DNA of 64,000 nucleotides from Pseudisothecium myosuroides (GCA_951799445.1 OX637288.1:28499288-28563287), one strand, 5' to 3'. Shown: positions 1 through 11,752, numbered from the stretch's first letter. Program-made: numbers and translations. Notes: a model not told the origin generated them from the sequence alone.

Positions 1-813
1 AATTTGGGACCTCACTATTACAATACTACAATTTTACATAATTTGGTTAGGGCATCCTAAATGCACATAGGATATGTCTCAATGCACATAGGATATGTGA
101 CCACTTCAAAATTATGGTTTGCTCCCACTTCAAAATGCACCATATGTATCCATATGGGACAGACGAACCCTTTTTCTTTCTTTTAAAATCCTAAAAATTC
201 CAAGTGCTAAAATTCATTACTATATTGAAAATTCCTTTAGAAATCTTTACACCTATTGAATTGTAAAAGAATTGCACCAAATACCAAGAATTAGACATCA
301 ATTTTTTTCTTATATTGCATTTGTTTCACTTATTTAATTTAATAAGGGAAAATAAGTTGCACCTTGTGATAATGTCCAAAAGGTTATGTTTGAGGGTTTG
401 GATATTCTTTTGGAGAATTTGGAAGCAAGTCTTCATTCCTACATGAGTGGTTTCTCCAATCAGTTGCAGTTATGAAATTTTCCATAATACATGTTTCAAA
501 ACTTCTTGGAGTTTCATGTCTCTAAAGTCTTTGGTAGCTATTCAATTAATTTTGAGCAAAAATATTGTTTGGAGCCTTTTTTTGTTGACTTGAAAACGGT
601 TTATAGGAATCAAATGATTGACCTTTCAACCTCAAAGCATTTCCAAGACATGTGAAGCCACAATTGCAAGTGGAGAAGACCTCCACCAATAATGAGAAGA
701 AGGTTGCCAAGGATGCTAGCCAAAGAGGTGCAAAGTTCCAATTGCAAACACATTTGAGGTGTAAGAAAGACTATTAAGTACCATTCTTTCGTTTGGAGGC
801 TTTGGAAAATTGT
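1..813. other. A+T-rich intergenic DNA
   Basis: Only short, non-conserved open frames are present. I see no gene, RNA or clear repeat here. Confidence 0.6.
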
Positions 814-817
814 TTAA

Positions 818-1785
818 CCCCTAAACGCCCCAGGGGCCCAAAATTGTCCTCACATAGTTTCAAGTCCAATTCAAAGTACTGTAACTTTTGCATCCAATGT
901 CCAAATTTAATAAAATTTGTTGGAAAATTTGAGCTATCTTTTCTAGTTTGTGTGGTAAAATTTTCAGATTGCTACAAGATTTACTGATTTTTTGAAAGCC
1001 AATCGAAGCTCACAGGCTCAATTTGAGTTCACCAAACTGCATATGATGGCTACAACTTCAGGAGCATGTATCTCCTTCATCTAATGTTAGTTTTCAATAA
1101 AATTTGTTGGGTTATATTCACCTTGAAGTCTAATTATGGTGGCAAGATTTTCATGTCAATCCAAGTTTTTTTGAATGTGTGGGAGCAATTCAAAGTTCAA
1201 AATCCTGACATTTTTGGATTATTGTAAATTTTGGTGGCTTGTTTCTTCTTCATATAGTGTCTGTTTGCAATAATTTTTTTGGATAAGTTGTGCTTACTAG
1301 TCTAGTTTGCATGGCTAAAATTTCATATCAATCCAAAAAGTTATGAGTGACTGAGAAGCATTTTAGTAGAAGGAGGTTCAGCCTTAGATGTGTTTTCTTC
1401 AACTTTTCTTGCTATTTTTTGATATTTCAAAGTCATTTTGCAAACACAATGAGTCAATTGAATGATATTTTTTTTACCAATGTCTTTATATATTGGTTTT
1501 CAATCACTTTATAGTTTAAAGTTTTTTCATTTGAGTAGATTTTGAAATCAAATTTCACTACCAAATGTGTTGCTAGGAAAATTTCAAAACCCTATTTCAA
1601 CATTAAAACATTATAGTCTTGCAATCTATGTGGCCAAATGACTCCAAATTTGATTCATGTCATCTACAACATGTATACTACAAGATTGTACAGTTGAGAT
1701 TTCTATAACTTAGTGACATTTAAATCTATAACACTTCAAAAGCAATCATGTTTCTAAAGCCAAAAAAATCTTGGGCCTTTAGGGG
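818..1785. mobile_element. TTAA-flanked non-autonomous element 1 (piggyBac-like ends)
   Basis: A 968-bp segment lies exactly between TTAA at 814-817 and TTAA at 1786-1789. Its left end reads CCCCTAAACGCCCCAGG and the inverted right end reads CCCCTAAAGGCCCAAG, so the ends are imperfect inverted repeats of about 16 bases. A TTAA target duplication with ends starting CCC is the known pattern of piggyBac-superfamily elements. No open frame inside resembles a transposase, so the copy is non-autonomous. Assignment to piggyBac is an inference from the ends alone. Confidence 0.75.
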
Positions 1786-1789
1786 TTAA

Positions 1790-2909
1790 GGTGTATTGGA
1801 GGGTTGCTATTATATGAGCATAGGAGTGTGAGCCCATGAGCCTAGAATACTACACACTTATGTTATAGGTGTATATACAATAGAAACCGTTTATGATTAT
1901 AGGGTCTATATATTACAAATACCTATATTGTAGGTGTTTATGATATATACACCTTCTATAGTGTGGGGTATTTATATTATAGGTACCTATATTGTAGGCT
2001 CAATGCTCACAAGCTCGCATTCTTGGGTTCACATACTAGCACCATTGAGGTGTATTGTTGATGTTGAATTTTTGAACCCAAAATTAATACATATCGTTTG
2101 TTTGCATGTGATGAGTATAAGTTTGTTGTTTGGTGAAGACTTGAATATGTCATCATTCAATTGAGTTTATTTTTTTGTGTCAAGATGCTTAGATCGCTTG
2201 TAGTTACACATGATTATTTTACAATTTGTTGATTGTAAGATAGAATTGGGAACCGAATGGGATAAAGTACTGTATGTGGTCCACAAATTGTCTTTGTTAT
2301 TGTTGGAAGCAAAACTTGCACATCATGCTTTCTAGAGAAACTACAAACATTCTCAAAGGGTGGGTTACATATACTCATATAACTCTAAAAAAAGGGTATT
2401 ATGATTTATTGGGAATGCAATGCATTTCTCTTTCTTCTAGCTATAAGTGTTTAGACATTATGTTATCTTTTTAGTTATTATGGTAATAAATATATAATAA
2501 AAATTAATCAATTAGAAAAAAACATCTTTATAATTTTATTCTAAATGCACAATTTCAACTCAAACATGAAACTATATAAATAAACTTTGAATTGCAACTT
2601 AAATGCGTAGTTATATATATGAATGAATGAATAAATTCTTTTTATGCAGATGATTACAGAGGAGTTATGATACGAGCTATAGATGGAGAATGATAGTAAG
2701 TTCCAAGCAAATGTTAAGGAAAAAAATGAAAAAATGTTTAAGGACTATTATGTTAGTTTTGAAGCATAGTTAAAAAAAATAAAAGGTTTAAAGTTTTGGG
2801 GACAAACCAGCTAGACAAAAACAAGGAATATTTCTTAATACAATGGTTTCCATTGTTAAAAAAAGAAAAAAGAAAAAAAGCAAGGATATTTTTCATGAAA
2901 ACTTTTCAG
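1790..2909. other. A+T-rich intergenic DNA
   Basis: The stretch includes a TATA-rich segment at about 1860-2000 with repeated 'cctatattgtagg'-like phrases. No gene can be supported. Confidence 0.5.
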
Positions 2910-3545
2910 CCCCTAAATGCCCAAGGCATCTAAATGTGGTGTCAAAGAAACTTTGAAGCTAAATAAAACCTTACCAAATTACTATTTTTAATAGTTTATA
3001 TTTTTGAAAGATTCTTTTTGAAGTCTAGTTTTAGCATCAAAAATTGGATTTTGAAAATGAATGATTATGATTTTCTATTTAAGATTTTATGCAAAGGTAC
3101 CCACTGCAATCTTGACTTTTTGTAGTGTTGAGGGCTCTTGGAAATGAGCCTCAAATACACTAGATCTTGGAGAAAAAATCACACTAGAAATTCATTTAAA
3201 AAAATTGTAGAGTAGATTTTGAGAAGTCATAAATTGATTGGGGTTATGTTTGTTAGGCCCTTCAACCTCATATTTTTTTGGTCTTGAACTTTTTAGATTT
3301 GACATGCAAAAAAAGAATTCAAAGATTTTTATAGTTTTAACAGATTGATGATCAAACATTATAATCATTCACTCCTTAAATGATATTGTTGTGTTTTCTT
3401 TTCTAATGTGATCTCTAACATGTCTAGTTTCAATTTGTACGGTTACAATTAAAAAAAAATTGATTCAACTTATCAAAATGTTGGCTTTTTGTTCAATTTA
3501 GAGCACATTCCAAGAGGCTCAAAACAAGCCTTGGGCATTTAGGGA
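2910..3545. mobile_element. TTAA-type element 2 (636 bp)
   Basis: The left end CCCCTAAATGCCCAAGGC and the inverted right end TCCCTAAATGCCCAAGGC match at 17 of 18 positions. The right flank is TTAA (3546-3549). The left flank has decayed to 'tcag'. It belongs to the same end-family as the elements at 818 and 3639 and has no coding capacity. Confidence 0.7.
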
Positions 3546-3638
3546 TTAAACAATCTCTGAACATCACTCTCTTCAAAACATAAGCATTGATATTGAATTC
3601 AATTTAATTTGAACTTTGTTGTATTTTTTGTGTATTAA

Positions 3639-4559
3639 CCCCTAAAATTCCAAGACTATGTTTTTACCGAAAACGCTAAAAAACTTCCATTTCTAGTACA
3701 AGTACCAAATTTTTGAAAAAAACTTTTTTTGATACATGTAACTATAGGATCTTGTAGTATTTTGACTTGAAAACACGTGGTAAAAATTTCAGAAATTTCC
3801 ACCACGTGGATTGCAAGATATAAACATTAAAATTCATTAAAATCAGTTTTTTGGCCCTGCAAAAAACAGGGCAGTTGCACTTCACAAGCTCACTTTTCTA
3901 TGAAAAAATGTCCAAAACGGTGGTGCTTCTTTGAATTATTTTTTCTAAACAAGTTGGCTACCTGTCTAAATTTTTTCAAATCAATTGGAATTGTACAACA
4001 TATAGGAAAAAAATAGTAAGTAGGAAGAAGTAGAGAATGATTCAAAATACAAAATTGTAAAGAGTTTAATTATGGAATTGAAAAATGTCAATTCCAATGG
4101 TTGTAATGTTGTAATAAACAATCTACATCTTGTGATTTTATTTTTTTCAAAAAATATTAAGAATTGAGTGAAATAAACGACTTCAAAGTTATTTTAGATT
4201 AGAAAATCCATAATTGCCTGCGAACTAAAATTCCTCATAACTTTTGACTTATTGATCAAAATGGAATGATTCAAAGCATTCTAAGTATATATAAATCTAG
4301 AAAACCAATTTCAAATTTTTTATTTATTAAAAGTGATTTTTTTTATCTGCTCGGACTGCCCAGTTACGGAAAAAAGTAACATATTAGGCCATAACTATTG
4401 ACTCCTATTTCCAAATGTCATGAAATTCCGTGCATATGAAAGATATTCCTTGTCCCCTTCTTCTATTAAAAACTTAGCCTAAAATATGGAAATCTCCAAT
4501 CACACGTACCCGCCCAAAATTTTTATGATGTTAAAAATAGTAGGCTGGTCCTTTAGGGG
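3639..4559. mobile_element. TTAA-flanked element 3 (921 bp)
   Basis: The element is flanked by TTAA at 3635-3638 and 4560-4563. Ends are CCCCTAAAATTCC and, inverted, CCCCTAAAGGACC. Its interior aligns along most of its length with the element at 10799-11725. Shared landmarks include 'actgcccagttacg', 'ggccataact', 'gactcctatttccaaatg' and 'catatgaaagatattcc'. The two copies therefore define a family that moved as a unit. No transposase frame is present. Confidence 0.8.
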
Positions 4560-4563
4560 TTAA

Positions 4564-5184
4564 TTCTTTTTCTTTACTTTTGCATAGCTAGTTTGTTGAC
4601 CACAACTTAAAGTTTTATTTTCTTAAACCATGCTTCAAAAATAATGCAATAGTCTTTGAATTTTTTTCCAATTCTATCTTAGCTTCTAATGACTCAAGAA
4701 GAATGTACTTTTAAAATGGACCAAAATTGCAAAGAACTTCAGCAATTTTTCTAGTTCAATTTTTTTTGAAATCAAATTAGAATGTAAATGTAGGATTTTG
4801 AATTTCACAATGAAAGTGAATACTTCAAAAAATTCCAGATTATTTGATTGCATGATTTTGGAGATATCTAAGTTTGAAGTTTTATTTGGATCAATGGAAA
4901 TACAGAGCAATGCATTTTGAAGGAGCATATCTTTGTGAGAATGTTTTGAAATGATGCCCTTTTTGTGCTCAGTGAAAGATATGAGAGTTGAAAATGTACA
5001 TGTAGAATTTCACAACATTCATAGTGGAGCTTGCAATACACAGTGGTCATTGAAACGAGAGTAGTGTTTGTAAGAAAAACTAGAATTGGACGTTTGTCTT
5101 CTACTTGAACTCCTTGGATGTATCTTTTTTGAGGTGGCAAGAATCACATTGGTTGATTGTCTTTTTAGTCAATCCATGCCCAAA
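4564..5184. other. Intergenic DNA, no gene seen
   Basis: Two overlapping minus-strand open frames of 80-90 codons occur. They have low-complexity, non-conserved composition and are not supported as genes. Confidence 0.5.
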
Positions 5185-5330
5185 CACTAGTAGAAAATGC
5201 AGGAATTTTGACAGAATTCTGTTGATTTCAATAGAAATCCATTAATTTTAATAGATTTCTATTGAAATCAACAGAATAGTGATCGGGACTACGTGACCAA
5301 ATCAACAGAATTTTGTCAAAATTCCTGCGT
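5185..5330. mobile_element. CACTA-like hairpin MITE, right end lost
   Basis: The left end CACTAGTAGAAAA is the typical start of plant CACTA (En/Spm) elements. It is followed by a near-perfect inverted repeat of about 30 bases, with arms at 5199-5228 and 5300-5328. The expected mirror end (tttctactagtg) is missing after 5330, where the sequence changes to 'tttaaaccaaac'. The element is therefore a truncated or fused relic. Confidence 0.6.
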
Positions 5331-5561
5331 TTTAAACCAAACCCCCTAAAATGAGCTATAAACTATACTACACCACTTAACTTCAAAAAACTCCACAAGA
5401 CAGAAGTTAGCTCGGAATTTGATGAAACTACCGCCATTGAATTCATAATGGAGTATATTTTCAAGAAATAATTTTTGTTTAAAAAACCCCTCAAAATCTA
5501 AGAACAAGCTGCTAAAAAAAAAGGTCAGCTACCAAAAAATGGTTGCTTGGGTCACCAGGGG
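5331..5561. mobile_element. Possible degenerate TTAA-type element
   Basis: CCCCTAAAATG occurs at 5343 and an inverted CCCCTGGTGACCC end abuts TTAA at 5562-5565. The left TTAA is not preserved, so the element may be a relic fused to the truncated CACTA element beside it. The pairing of the two ends is weak. Confidence 0.3.
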
Positions 5562-5565
5562 TTAA

Positions 5566-6557
5566 CAATCACTATATGTAAATGAATATAAATTTTTAAT
5601 TGTAAATAAATGATATCAATGCATCCAAAATCAAACTTAAGACTCCGATTCATGTTTAGAAATGTACATTAATGGAAATATTAAAATGATTTGGTTTATC
5701 AAACAAAATACAAATTATAACTTTATGGCAATAACAATTATCTTGACTATATGTCTTTGAGTTCAATGAGACAATACTTTATAGAAATGAAAGGAGCCAT
5801 TTGATAAGAATACCTAATTCCTAATTCATTACCAAATATTATTTTTCACTTTCTATTTATCATATTTACAACCTCGATAGAGCCCATCAAAGTTATATAT
5901 AGATGATTGTCAGCTATTGAATAGAGAGAAGCATGTTATTTCTACAAGATTTATATATTTTTTTCTCTGAGGGCCTTGAGAGCCTTCATTTGCCATGATT
6001 GAACAAGATGCAACCATTGAGGTTATGTCCAATAACTTGAAAGCAAAGCCTCTTCCTAGAAATAACATCCATCATCACTCCTTGGAGGGTCAAAGAATTG
6101 CCCTAAAGCTTTATTGCACCTCGGAAAGTAGTGGACAGTAAACAAGTGACCTTCGAATGCATTGGCTTGAGAATGCAAGCTTCGCCTCTATATTGTGGAT
6201 GTGAAGGTAACCGACCATGTACACTGACTCACACAAGAGTACACTCATACTGAAGTTCATGTCATTTTCAATGAAGCACAGCCAGTTTCTCCAAAGCACA
6301 GTGGAGAATTAGAAACCTGCATTCAAATAGATAGGCACAGAGAATGACCTTGTTGGTCCGGCTACTCGCAAGAGGATATAAATGGTTCAATTCAGATGCT
6401 GATCAAATCGCATTCAGACATTGACTTGGTAAACTAACGATTCACGACCGTTGCCTAGCGAAAATCGTTTCAACATCCAGGCAACTTCAGATCGAAGGAG
6501 GATTCCCTTCAGATTCACAAGCAAAGGCTAAACTCTCCGCAAGCAACACATCAGAAC
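5566..6557. other. Intergenic DNA and 3' flank of RPS3a
   Basis: No gene is visible. The last 100-200 bases before 6558 are likely the 3' untranslated region of the minus-strand RPS3a gene. Confidence 0.5.
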
Positions 6558-8194
6558 CTAAGCCCCAGGCACCGGCACAGCCTCCGCAGCCGCAACCTCT
6601 GCGTCATCTCCTACTGGCCTCTCAATCTTGGCACCCACTTCCTCGCTGTAGTCCCCATGAACCTGCCAACCAAAAATGATCGAGATAATAAGGACGCAAT
6701 CAGACATACATTCGCCCGTCGTGAATTTCACGCGCAACGGAGTAGCAACTCAAGCATACAAGCATCCACGACCAGCACCTTGCACACAACCAACTCATGC
6801 AAGTGCAAAGACCCTTCAAAGCGCTCAAGAACAACACTTAGGATACAATAACTATTGTAGAAACTAACCTCCATCAACTTCATGAGGTCGAACTTGGGAG
6901 CCTTGAGGATCTTCACTTTCCGGATGAAAGTGCTCTGGAGAGGGTAGATGCCCTGTGTGGCCTTCTCGATCTCCTTTCCAATCACCTCGGGGATGAACTT
7001 CGCCACCAACTCTTTCAAGTCGCAACTCTGGGCTTCACGCGCCATGATCTCTCGCATCTTGCGCCGAATCTGTAGTTCAAAAGTGAGAATTTTAATGCTG
7101 CAGAAACAGTAACGAACGTTCGAATGGCGTGTTCAAGGAGGTTCATCATCAATCCAAGAGGTCCAACCAACTAACTAGATTCCTGAAAATCTGCCCTTCT
7201 CCCAATTAGAGGCATGACAAGAATCAGGAAGACTTTGAGTACTTAATCCACTCTAGTGGTGCAGGATTAGGGCTTAGGGTTTTAGTAAGGATTTACTTCT
7301 CCGGAAAGTACAGCTTCGGTTCTTGAGATATGCAATAAAGAATACAGGATTGGTTCAAACCTGACGAATCTGGCTCGACTGGGCATAGCAAGTCTTCTTG
7401 ATCTGGTTCGGTCTCTTCTTCGTAAACGCAATGCAGAACATGCGAATCTGGAAGTTGTCGGTGGTCTTCACATCCACATGAGCCTCGATCAAACTCTGCC
7501 ACTTGCGCACCAGAGACCGCAGCTTGTCGGTCGTGAAGTCCATGCCCTGCACTCACGCAACAATAACATAAGACTCTCCGCATCGAATTCGTGCCTACAG
7601 AACCGTCTCGTACACCCCACGACCGCTAAACCCTAGATTTCTCTTCCGGTGTACGTACCCAGAAGTTGGTGAGGACATTCTTGCCCTGCACATCTTCAGC
7701 CCTGAGCTTGATCTTGCGGAAAGCCTGGTCCTCATCCTGCTGCAAGTCGGCCAGCGAGACCTCGAACACCCGCCCCTTCAACCCATCGGAAGCAATCTGT
7801 TGCGCCACCCAAGACGTTTTAAACCACTTGTCAAATCCCAATTCAAGCGCCCAGCCCTACTCACAGTCGACAATCTGAGCTTCACGAAAGCTGTAGCAAG
7901 GGACACCACTAACGTACCTTGGTTCCCTGCGTCCTGGTGACGAGAGTCTTGCCCAACGACCTCTGCGTGAAGGTGGTGGGAGCCTTGATGTCATACCAAT
8001 CCTTCTTGGAGAAAGGATCGACACTGCGCAGCATTTAAAAACCTCATGTCAAAAAATGCAAATCCAAATTGGGCAAAGCTTGACCTGAAACGGGGGCGGA
8101 AACACAGATTCGTGACGAAGGAAGGCGTGAATTACATTTTCTTCTTGCCCCCCTTCTTCCCTTTGGAGATACGCTTGTTCTTCCCCACCGCCAT
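6558..8194 (-). CDS. RPS3a: 40S ribosomal protein S3a (eS1)
   Basis: This encodes the eS1 protein of the cytosolic small ribosomal subunit, near the mRNA exit site. Six exons, in transcript order, are 8136-8194, 7918-8023, 7659-7796, 7361-7546, 6869-7069 and 6558-6662. All five introns have GT-AG borders and the spliced frame is open for 264 residues, against about 262 in Arabidopsis. Recognisable family blocks include the basic start [59 protein letters not shown] and ATQGIYPLQ. The acidic, Ala-rich tail is the variable part of the family. The start is the first ATG and lies just upstream of the basic N terminus. The gene is transcribed away from the TMEM208 homologue through a shared promoter with telo-boxes, as is usual for plant ribosomal-protein genes. 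Confidence 0.97.
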
Positions 8195-8586
8195 GGCTGC
8201 AGCACCCCAATGCCGGCCAGAGAAAAATTCTCGGCAAGCAATGGGCAATCCAAAAGAGAATTCAATCCCAAGATATTTGTTTTACTCGTCCCCTAAAACC
8301 CTAAACCCTAATTCTGGGACCTATTCACACTGCAGTACCACACTTCACTGTCTCAGTCAAAGGAGACGACAGTCACGAGTTTAGGTCTCAAACTGCAGAG
8401 TGCATTGCTACACAGAAATCCTCTGCGGCATCTCAATTCGTGTCCTTGGCTTGTGGGTGACTACGATTCTCCCTGTCGAGAGTTCGAGTGGCTGTTCTAC
8501 GAAGTTAGGGTTTAGGGTTTCAGGTCAGGGTTTGAGCAATTTGAGCTGTGTTGATTTCACCCGCGAGCGTTGGTTAGGTACTAGCG
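8195..8586. promoter_or_regulatory. Shared divergent promoter of RPS3a and TMEM208 with telo-boxes
   Basis: Only 392 bp separate the two start codons. The interval holds a double telo-box, AAACCCTAAACCCTAA, near 8286-8304, and the reverse-oriented TTAGGGTTTAGGGTTT near 8506-8520. Telo-boxes (AAACCCTAA) are established elements of plant ribosomal-protein and translation-gene promoters. One sits near each gene, which suggests co-regulation. No TATA box is obvious. Confidence 0.6.
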
Positions 8587-9111
8587 ATGGCGAACAAGGG
8601 TGCGAAGAAGCGGAAGGAAGAGAACGAAAAGCACATGGCCTTTCTTCGCAATTTGATTCTCATCTCCAATACGATTTACGTTCTCTTGAGATTCGGTTTG
8701 CGCTTTCGCAGCCTCTGGTGGTTCCACGGCGTCATGTTCCTCTTCACGTCCGTGATTTACAAGCTGGTGTACGACCAGCTGGCGAGCATGGCGAAGCCGG
8801 TGGTGGATGAAACCACTGGCGAGATCGTGGACGGCGGGTTCGACATGAACACCGGAGGGCTGTGTAGCTACATGCACGATTTGCTCTACATCACCAGCTT
8901 CCTGCAAGTCACCTCGATCTTGTCCGACAAGTTCTGGTGGTTGTATCTCGTCATTCCGGGCTTCGGGATCTACAAGGCCTGGCCTTTTGTGTACGAGAAT
9001 TTCTTGAAACCTGCTCCGCCGGAAGGTCCCATGGACGAGAGAGAGCGGAAGAGACTGGAGAAAGCGGAGCGGAAGGCGAATCGCCCCAAGTTTGGTAAAA
9101 TGAGGAGATGA
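8587..9111 (+). CDS. TMEM208: TMEM208 / SND2-like ER membrane protein
   Basis: A single-exon frame of 174 residues matches the TMEM208 (DUF788) family in length and layout. It has a short basic N terminus (ANKGAKKRKEENEKH), a first hydrophobic pair at about residues 20-63, a conserved Asp/Gly-rich loop containing GGLCSYMHDLLYITSF, a further hydrophobic segment with FWWLYLVIPGFG, and a Lys/Arg-rich C terminus. In yeast and animals this family (Snd2/TMEM208) sits in the ER membrane and helps SRP-independent targeting of membrane proteins. The same role here is inferred from family membership. The ATG at 8587 follows a plausible leader and lies divergent to RPS3a. No intron is needed. Confidence 0.93.
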   Translation: MANKGAKKRKEENEKHMAFLRNLILISNTIYVLLRFGLRFRSLWWFHGVMFLFTSVIYKLVYDQLASMAKPVVDETTGEIVDGGFDMNTGGLCSYMHDLLYITSFLQVTSILSDKFWWLYLVIPGFGIYKAWPFVYENFLKPAPPEGPMDERERKRLEKAERKANRPKFGKMRR

Positions 9112-9139
9112 AACCTCGTTGCTTCCATTGCTGGATGTA

Positions 9140-9555
9140 TTATTGAGCTGGTGCGTTCGTTTTAATGGCAAGAGTTTTGGTGCAAAGTTTTACAGTTTGT
9201 GAAGTACTTGATTTCAGCTGTGCACTTGTGTATTCCTTACGGTCTCTGGACGTTTGTGCTTCAGTGTATATGAGATATTGGGCTGGTCCATATGTTTTAT
9301 TGACATGTGTTTTGGTGCAAAGGTTTACACTTTGTGGAGGACGTGATTTCGGTTTTGCATTTGTGTTTTCCTTCGATCTCAGGATGTTTGTGCTTCAGTA
9401 GTTCAGTGTATGAGATATTGAGCTGGTGGATTTGTTGTATTATTGACATGGTTTTGTTGCAAGGTTTTACAGTTTGTGGAGGACTTGATGTCGGTTGTGC
9501 ACTTGTGTTTTCCTTCGGTTTCAGGATGTTTGTGTTTCAGTGTTTGAGAGCGTAT
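9140..9555 (+). repeat. Three-copy imperfect tandem repeat, 135-141 bp unit
   Basis: Units start with 'gagctggt..' and share 'tttacagtttgtg', 'gcacttgtgttttcctt' and 'gtttgtgcttcagtgt'. The phrase 'tttac(a/c)(g/c)tttgtg' recurs at about 9190, 9325 and 9466. The array follows the TMEM208 stop directly, so it probably lies in that gene's 3' untranslated region. Confidence 0.75.
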
Positions 9556-10024
9556 GTATGGAAATTAATCAGTCTGTAGGTCTCTTGTTCGATGCAGAGA
9601 AGACGTTGCGTTTCGTGTCTTTGATTCGTGTTATCCTAGGTATGAATTGATACAATCTACGTTGGTATTAGCTGAAGCCTTTAGAGACTGATATGTGCTT
9701 GTCAACAGAACTATATTGAATTGTACTCAGTTTTCATCTCTGTTCCGCTGCAGGAGGCATTCTCCTGTGATACAATTTCTTGTGTTGCTTTCTCTGAATT
9801 GCTCGCTGTGTCCCTAGATGTGGAATTGTTTAGAGAAGATTTGCCTCTCTCTCTCTCTCTGAATTCTCTCCGATTGACGCTGTGATTTGAATTCCCTTCA
9901 ATTTGTAACGCTGTAAATTATGGCACATTGACCATAGTTTGCCCCGGTGTTGTTATAATGCTTGTGACGTTCCGTTGCAAATATTTAAATGCTCATGTGC
10001 ACGTGGGTAACAACATAGGATTAA
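9556..10024. other. 3' flank of TMEM208 with (CT)n microsatellite
   Basis: A short (CT)n tract occurs at about 9844-9861. Nothing else is recognised. Confidence 0.5.
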
Positions 10025-10165
10025 CCCTGAAATGCTGCAGAGGTCGTAAAGTGGTTGATGGATGGCTTTCCAGATTGTTGTAGAGGTTGTAGAATGCATC
10101 TATTGATTAATTGATGATTTTTGACAAAGTATCTTGGTGATATACTAGGTCTCATCGATTCAGGG
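10025..10165. mobile_element. 141-bp TTAA-flanked MITE
   Basis: The element lies exactly between TTAA at 10021-10024 and TTAA at 10166-10169. Its ends are CCCTGAAATG and, inverted, CCCTGAATCG. It is a very short member of the TTAA class with ends related to, but distinct from, CCCCTAAA. Confidence 0.6.
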
Positions 10166-10416
10166 TTAAGTGTGTATTTCACTTGCATAGATAGGTTCAT
10201 AGAAGAGAATAGAGGTATTTGAGCTTACTTATTGAGAAGGTCATTTTAGAATAGTGTTTGGAAACCCTATGTGGGTTCATTTATGAAGAATGATTGTAGG
10301 TAAGGATCTAATGAGTAAAATCAGTGGTGAAGGAGGCACAAAATTGTGGCTGATGTTAGTATTTCACAGAATCTCAAAGTTTGAGGTGTTTGATTGTCTT
10401 GCAATCTTGCAATATT

Positions 10417-10493
10417 GTTACACTTTTGTCACATTGAGTACTTGATTAATGCTACTATATGTACTTCATCCTATTTTGTATATAGTTAATGCC
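10417..10493 (+). repeat. Direct repeat, copy 1 (77 bp)
   Basis: This copy aligns with 11753-11829 at roughly 85% identity by eye. Both contain 'tttgtcacattgagtactt', 'actatatgtactt' and 'atatagttaa'. The two copies bracket 1.26 kb that contains the TTAA element at 10799-11725. Confidence 0.7.
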
Positions 10494-10794
10494 AGTGTTT
10501 TTTTTTTTGGTGATTTGGTGCAAAATTGCACCAACTTTTATGGCCTTGTACCACGCCTGTAGGAAAAACTGATACTAAAAAGGTGGAAAATTGCAAGAAA
10601 ACTTTAAATTAAAAAAATCTTGGATGAAATCGCCGGATTGTGGATGAAAATTGAATTATGGATATGTGATATGTGCTAATATGATATTTTCTATCCAATA
10701 TGTGGATGAATGTTGAAATATGGAGCCCCACTATACCATTCAACATTCAATATTCCATGTTGGCACTTCATTAAAAATGAAAAAAAAACCCTAG
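10494..10794. repeat. Dispersed repeat rich in 'ggatgaat' (copy 1)
   Basis: The segment resembles 27865-28140. Both carry a 'gcaaaattgcacc' or 'ccaaattgcacc' start, 'gtggatgaat' phrases, and an end reading 'ggcactt...aaaaaaacc'. It appears to be an older repeat interrupted next to the inserted TTAA element. Confidence 0.45.
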
Positions 10795-10798
10795 TTAA

Positions 10799-11725
10799 CC
10801 CCTAAAGGCCCAAGGCCTTTTTTTTGCCAAAAAACCATCAAAACTGCCATTTCTATAGCAAGGAGTAAAAAAAATGTTTTTTTTTCACATCTAACCGTAG
10901 GATCTTAAACCTAACTAGTATGAGAATGTCTGGAAAAAATTTCAGAATTTTTGACCGTTCAAATTGCAAGAAATCTGCATTTAAAGTGGAAAAAACAAGT
11001 ATTTCAGCACATTGCGGGACTAGATTTTTTGACTTTAAAATTTTTTCACTTAAAATTTTTGCACTACAGAGTTTTGTGCTTCAAATCTTTATAGTAGAGA
11101 ATTGAGTTGAGAGTCTAGGAAAAAAAATAACATTCAAAAAAACTTAATTATCATTCCTAAAAAAATTATTAAATAGAAGTAGGTACGAGATAGAAGGAAA
11201 ATCTAAAACATTAATATATTTTAGATGGAATTAAAATACACTAATCCCAATGGTGAAATTGTTCTAGAAAGTAAACTAAACCATGAGAATTTTTATTTTT
11301 TTTAAAATTGCAAAAGTAGCATTTAGAAATGAATCCTACAAGTTGTTTTTTTCAAGAAGATGCTCTAACTACCCGAAAAACAAGAATATCCATAACTTTT
11401 TCATAACAAATCCAAATGAAATGAATCAAAGCTTTCCAGATAGACAAAAATATAATCTACAAGAAAAAAAAAATTAAAAAAAAAAAATCAATTTTTTGCC
11501 AAATTTTTCTTGCTGCCCAGACTGCCCAGTTACGAAAAAAAGTAACATATTTGGCCATAACTTTTGACTCCTATTTCCAAATGTGCTAAAATTTAGTGCA
11601 TATGAAAGATATTCCTCGTGCCCACCTTCTATTAAAATTTCAGCTTAAAATACGGAAATCTCTAGTCACACGGACCTGCCCAAAATTTCTATACGGCCAA
11701 AAAACGCAGTCCGGTCCTTTAGGGG
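10799..11725. mobile_element. TTAA-flanked element 6 (927 bp)
   Basis: The element is flanked by TTAA at 10795-10798 and 11726-11729. Ends are CCCCTAAAGGCCCAAGG and, inverted, CCCCTAAAGGACCGGAC. Its interior is homologous to the 3639-4559 copy over most of its length. No transposase is seen. It is the best-preserved copy in the window. Confidence 0.85.
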
Positions 11726-11752
11726 TTAAGGCCATTATTGGCAAACTTTAAT

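Noticed and set aside
8581..9171. 196-codon minus-strand open frame over TMEM208
   Set aside because: It is antisense to a well-conserved gene and lacks any family features.
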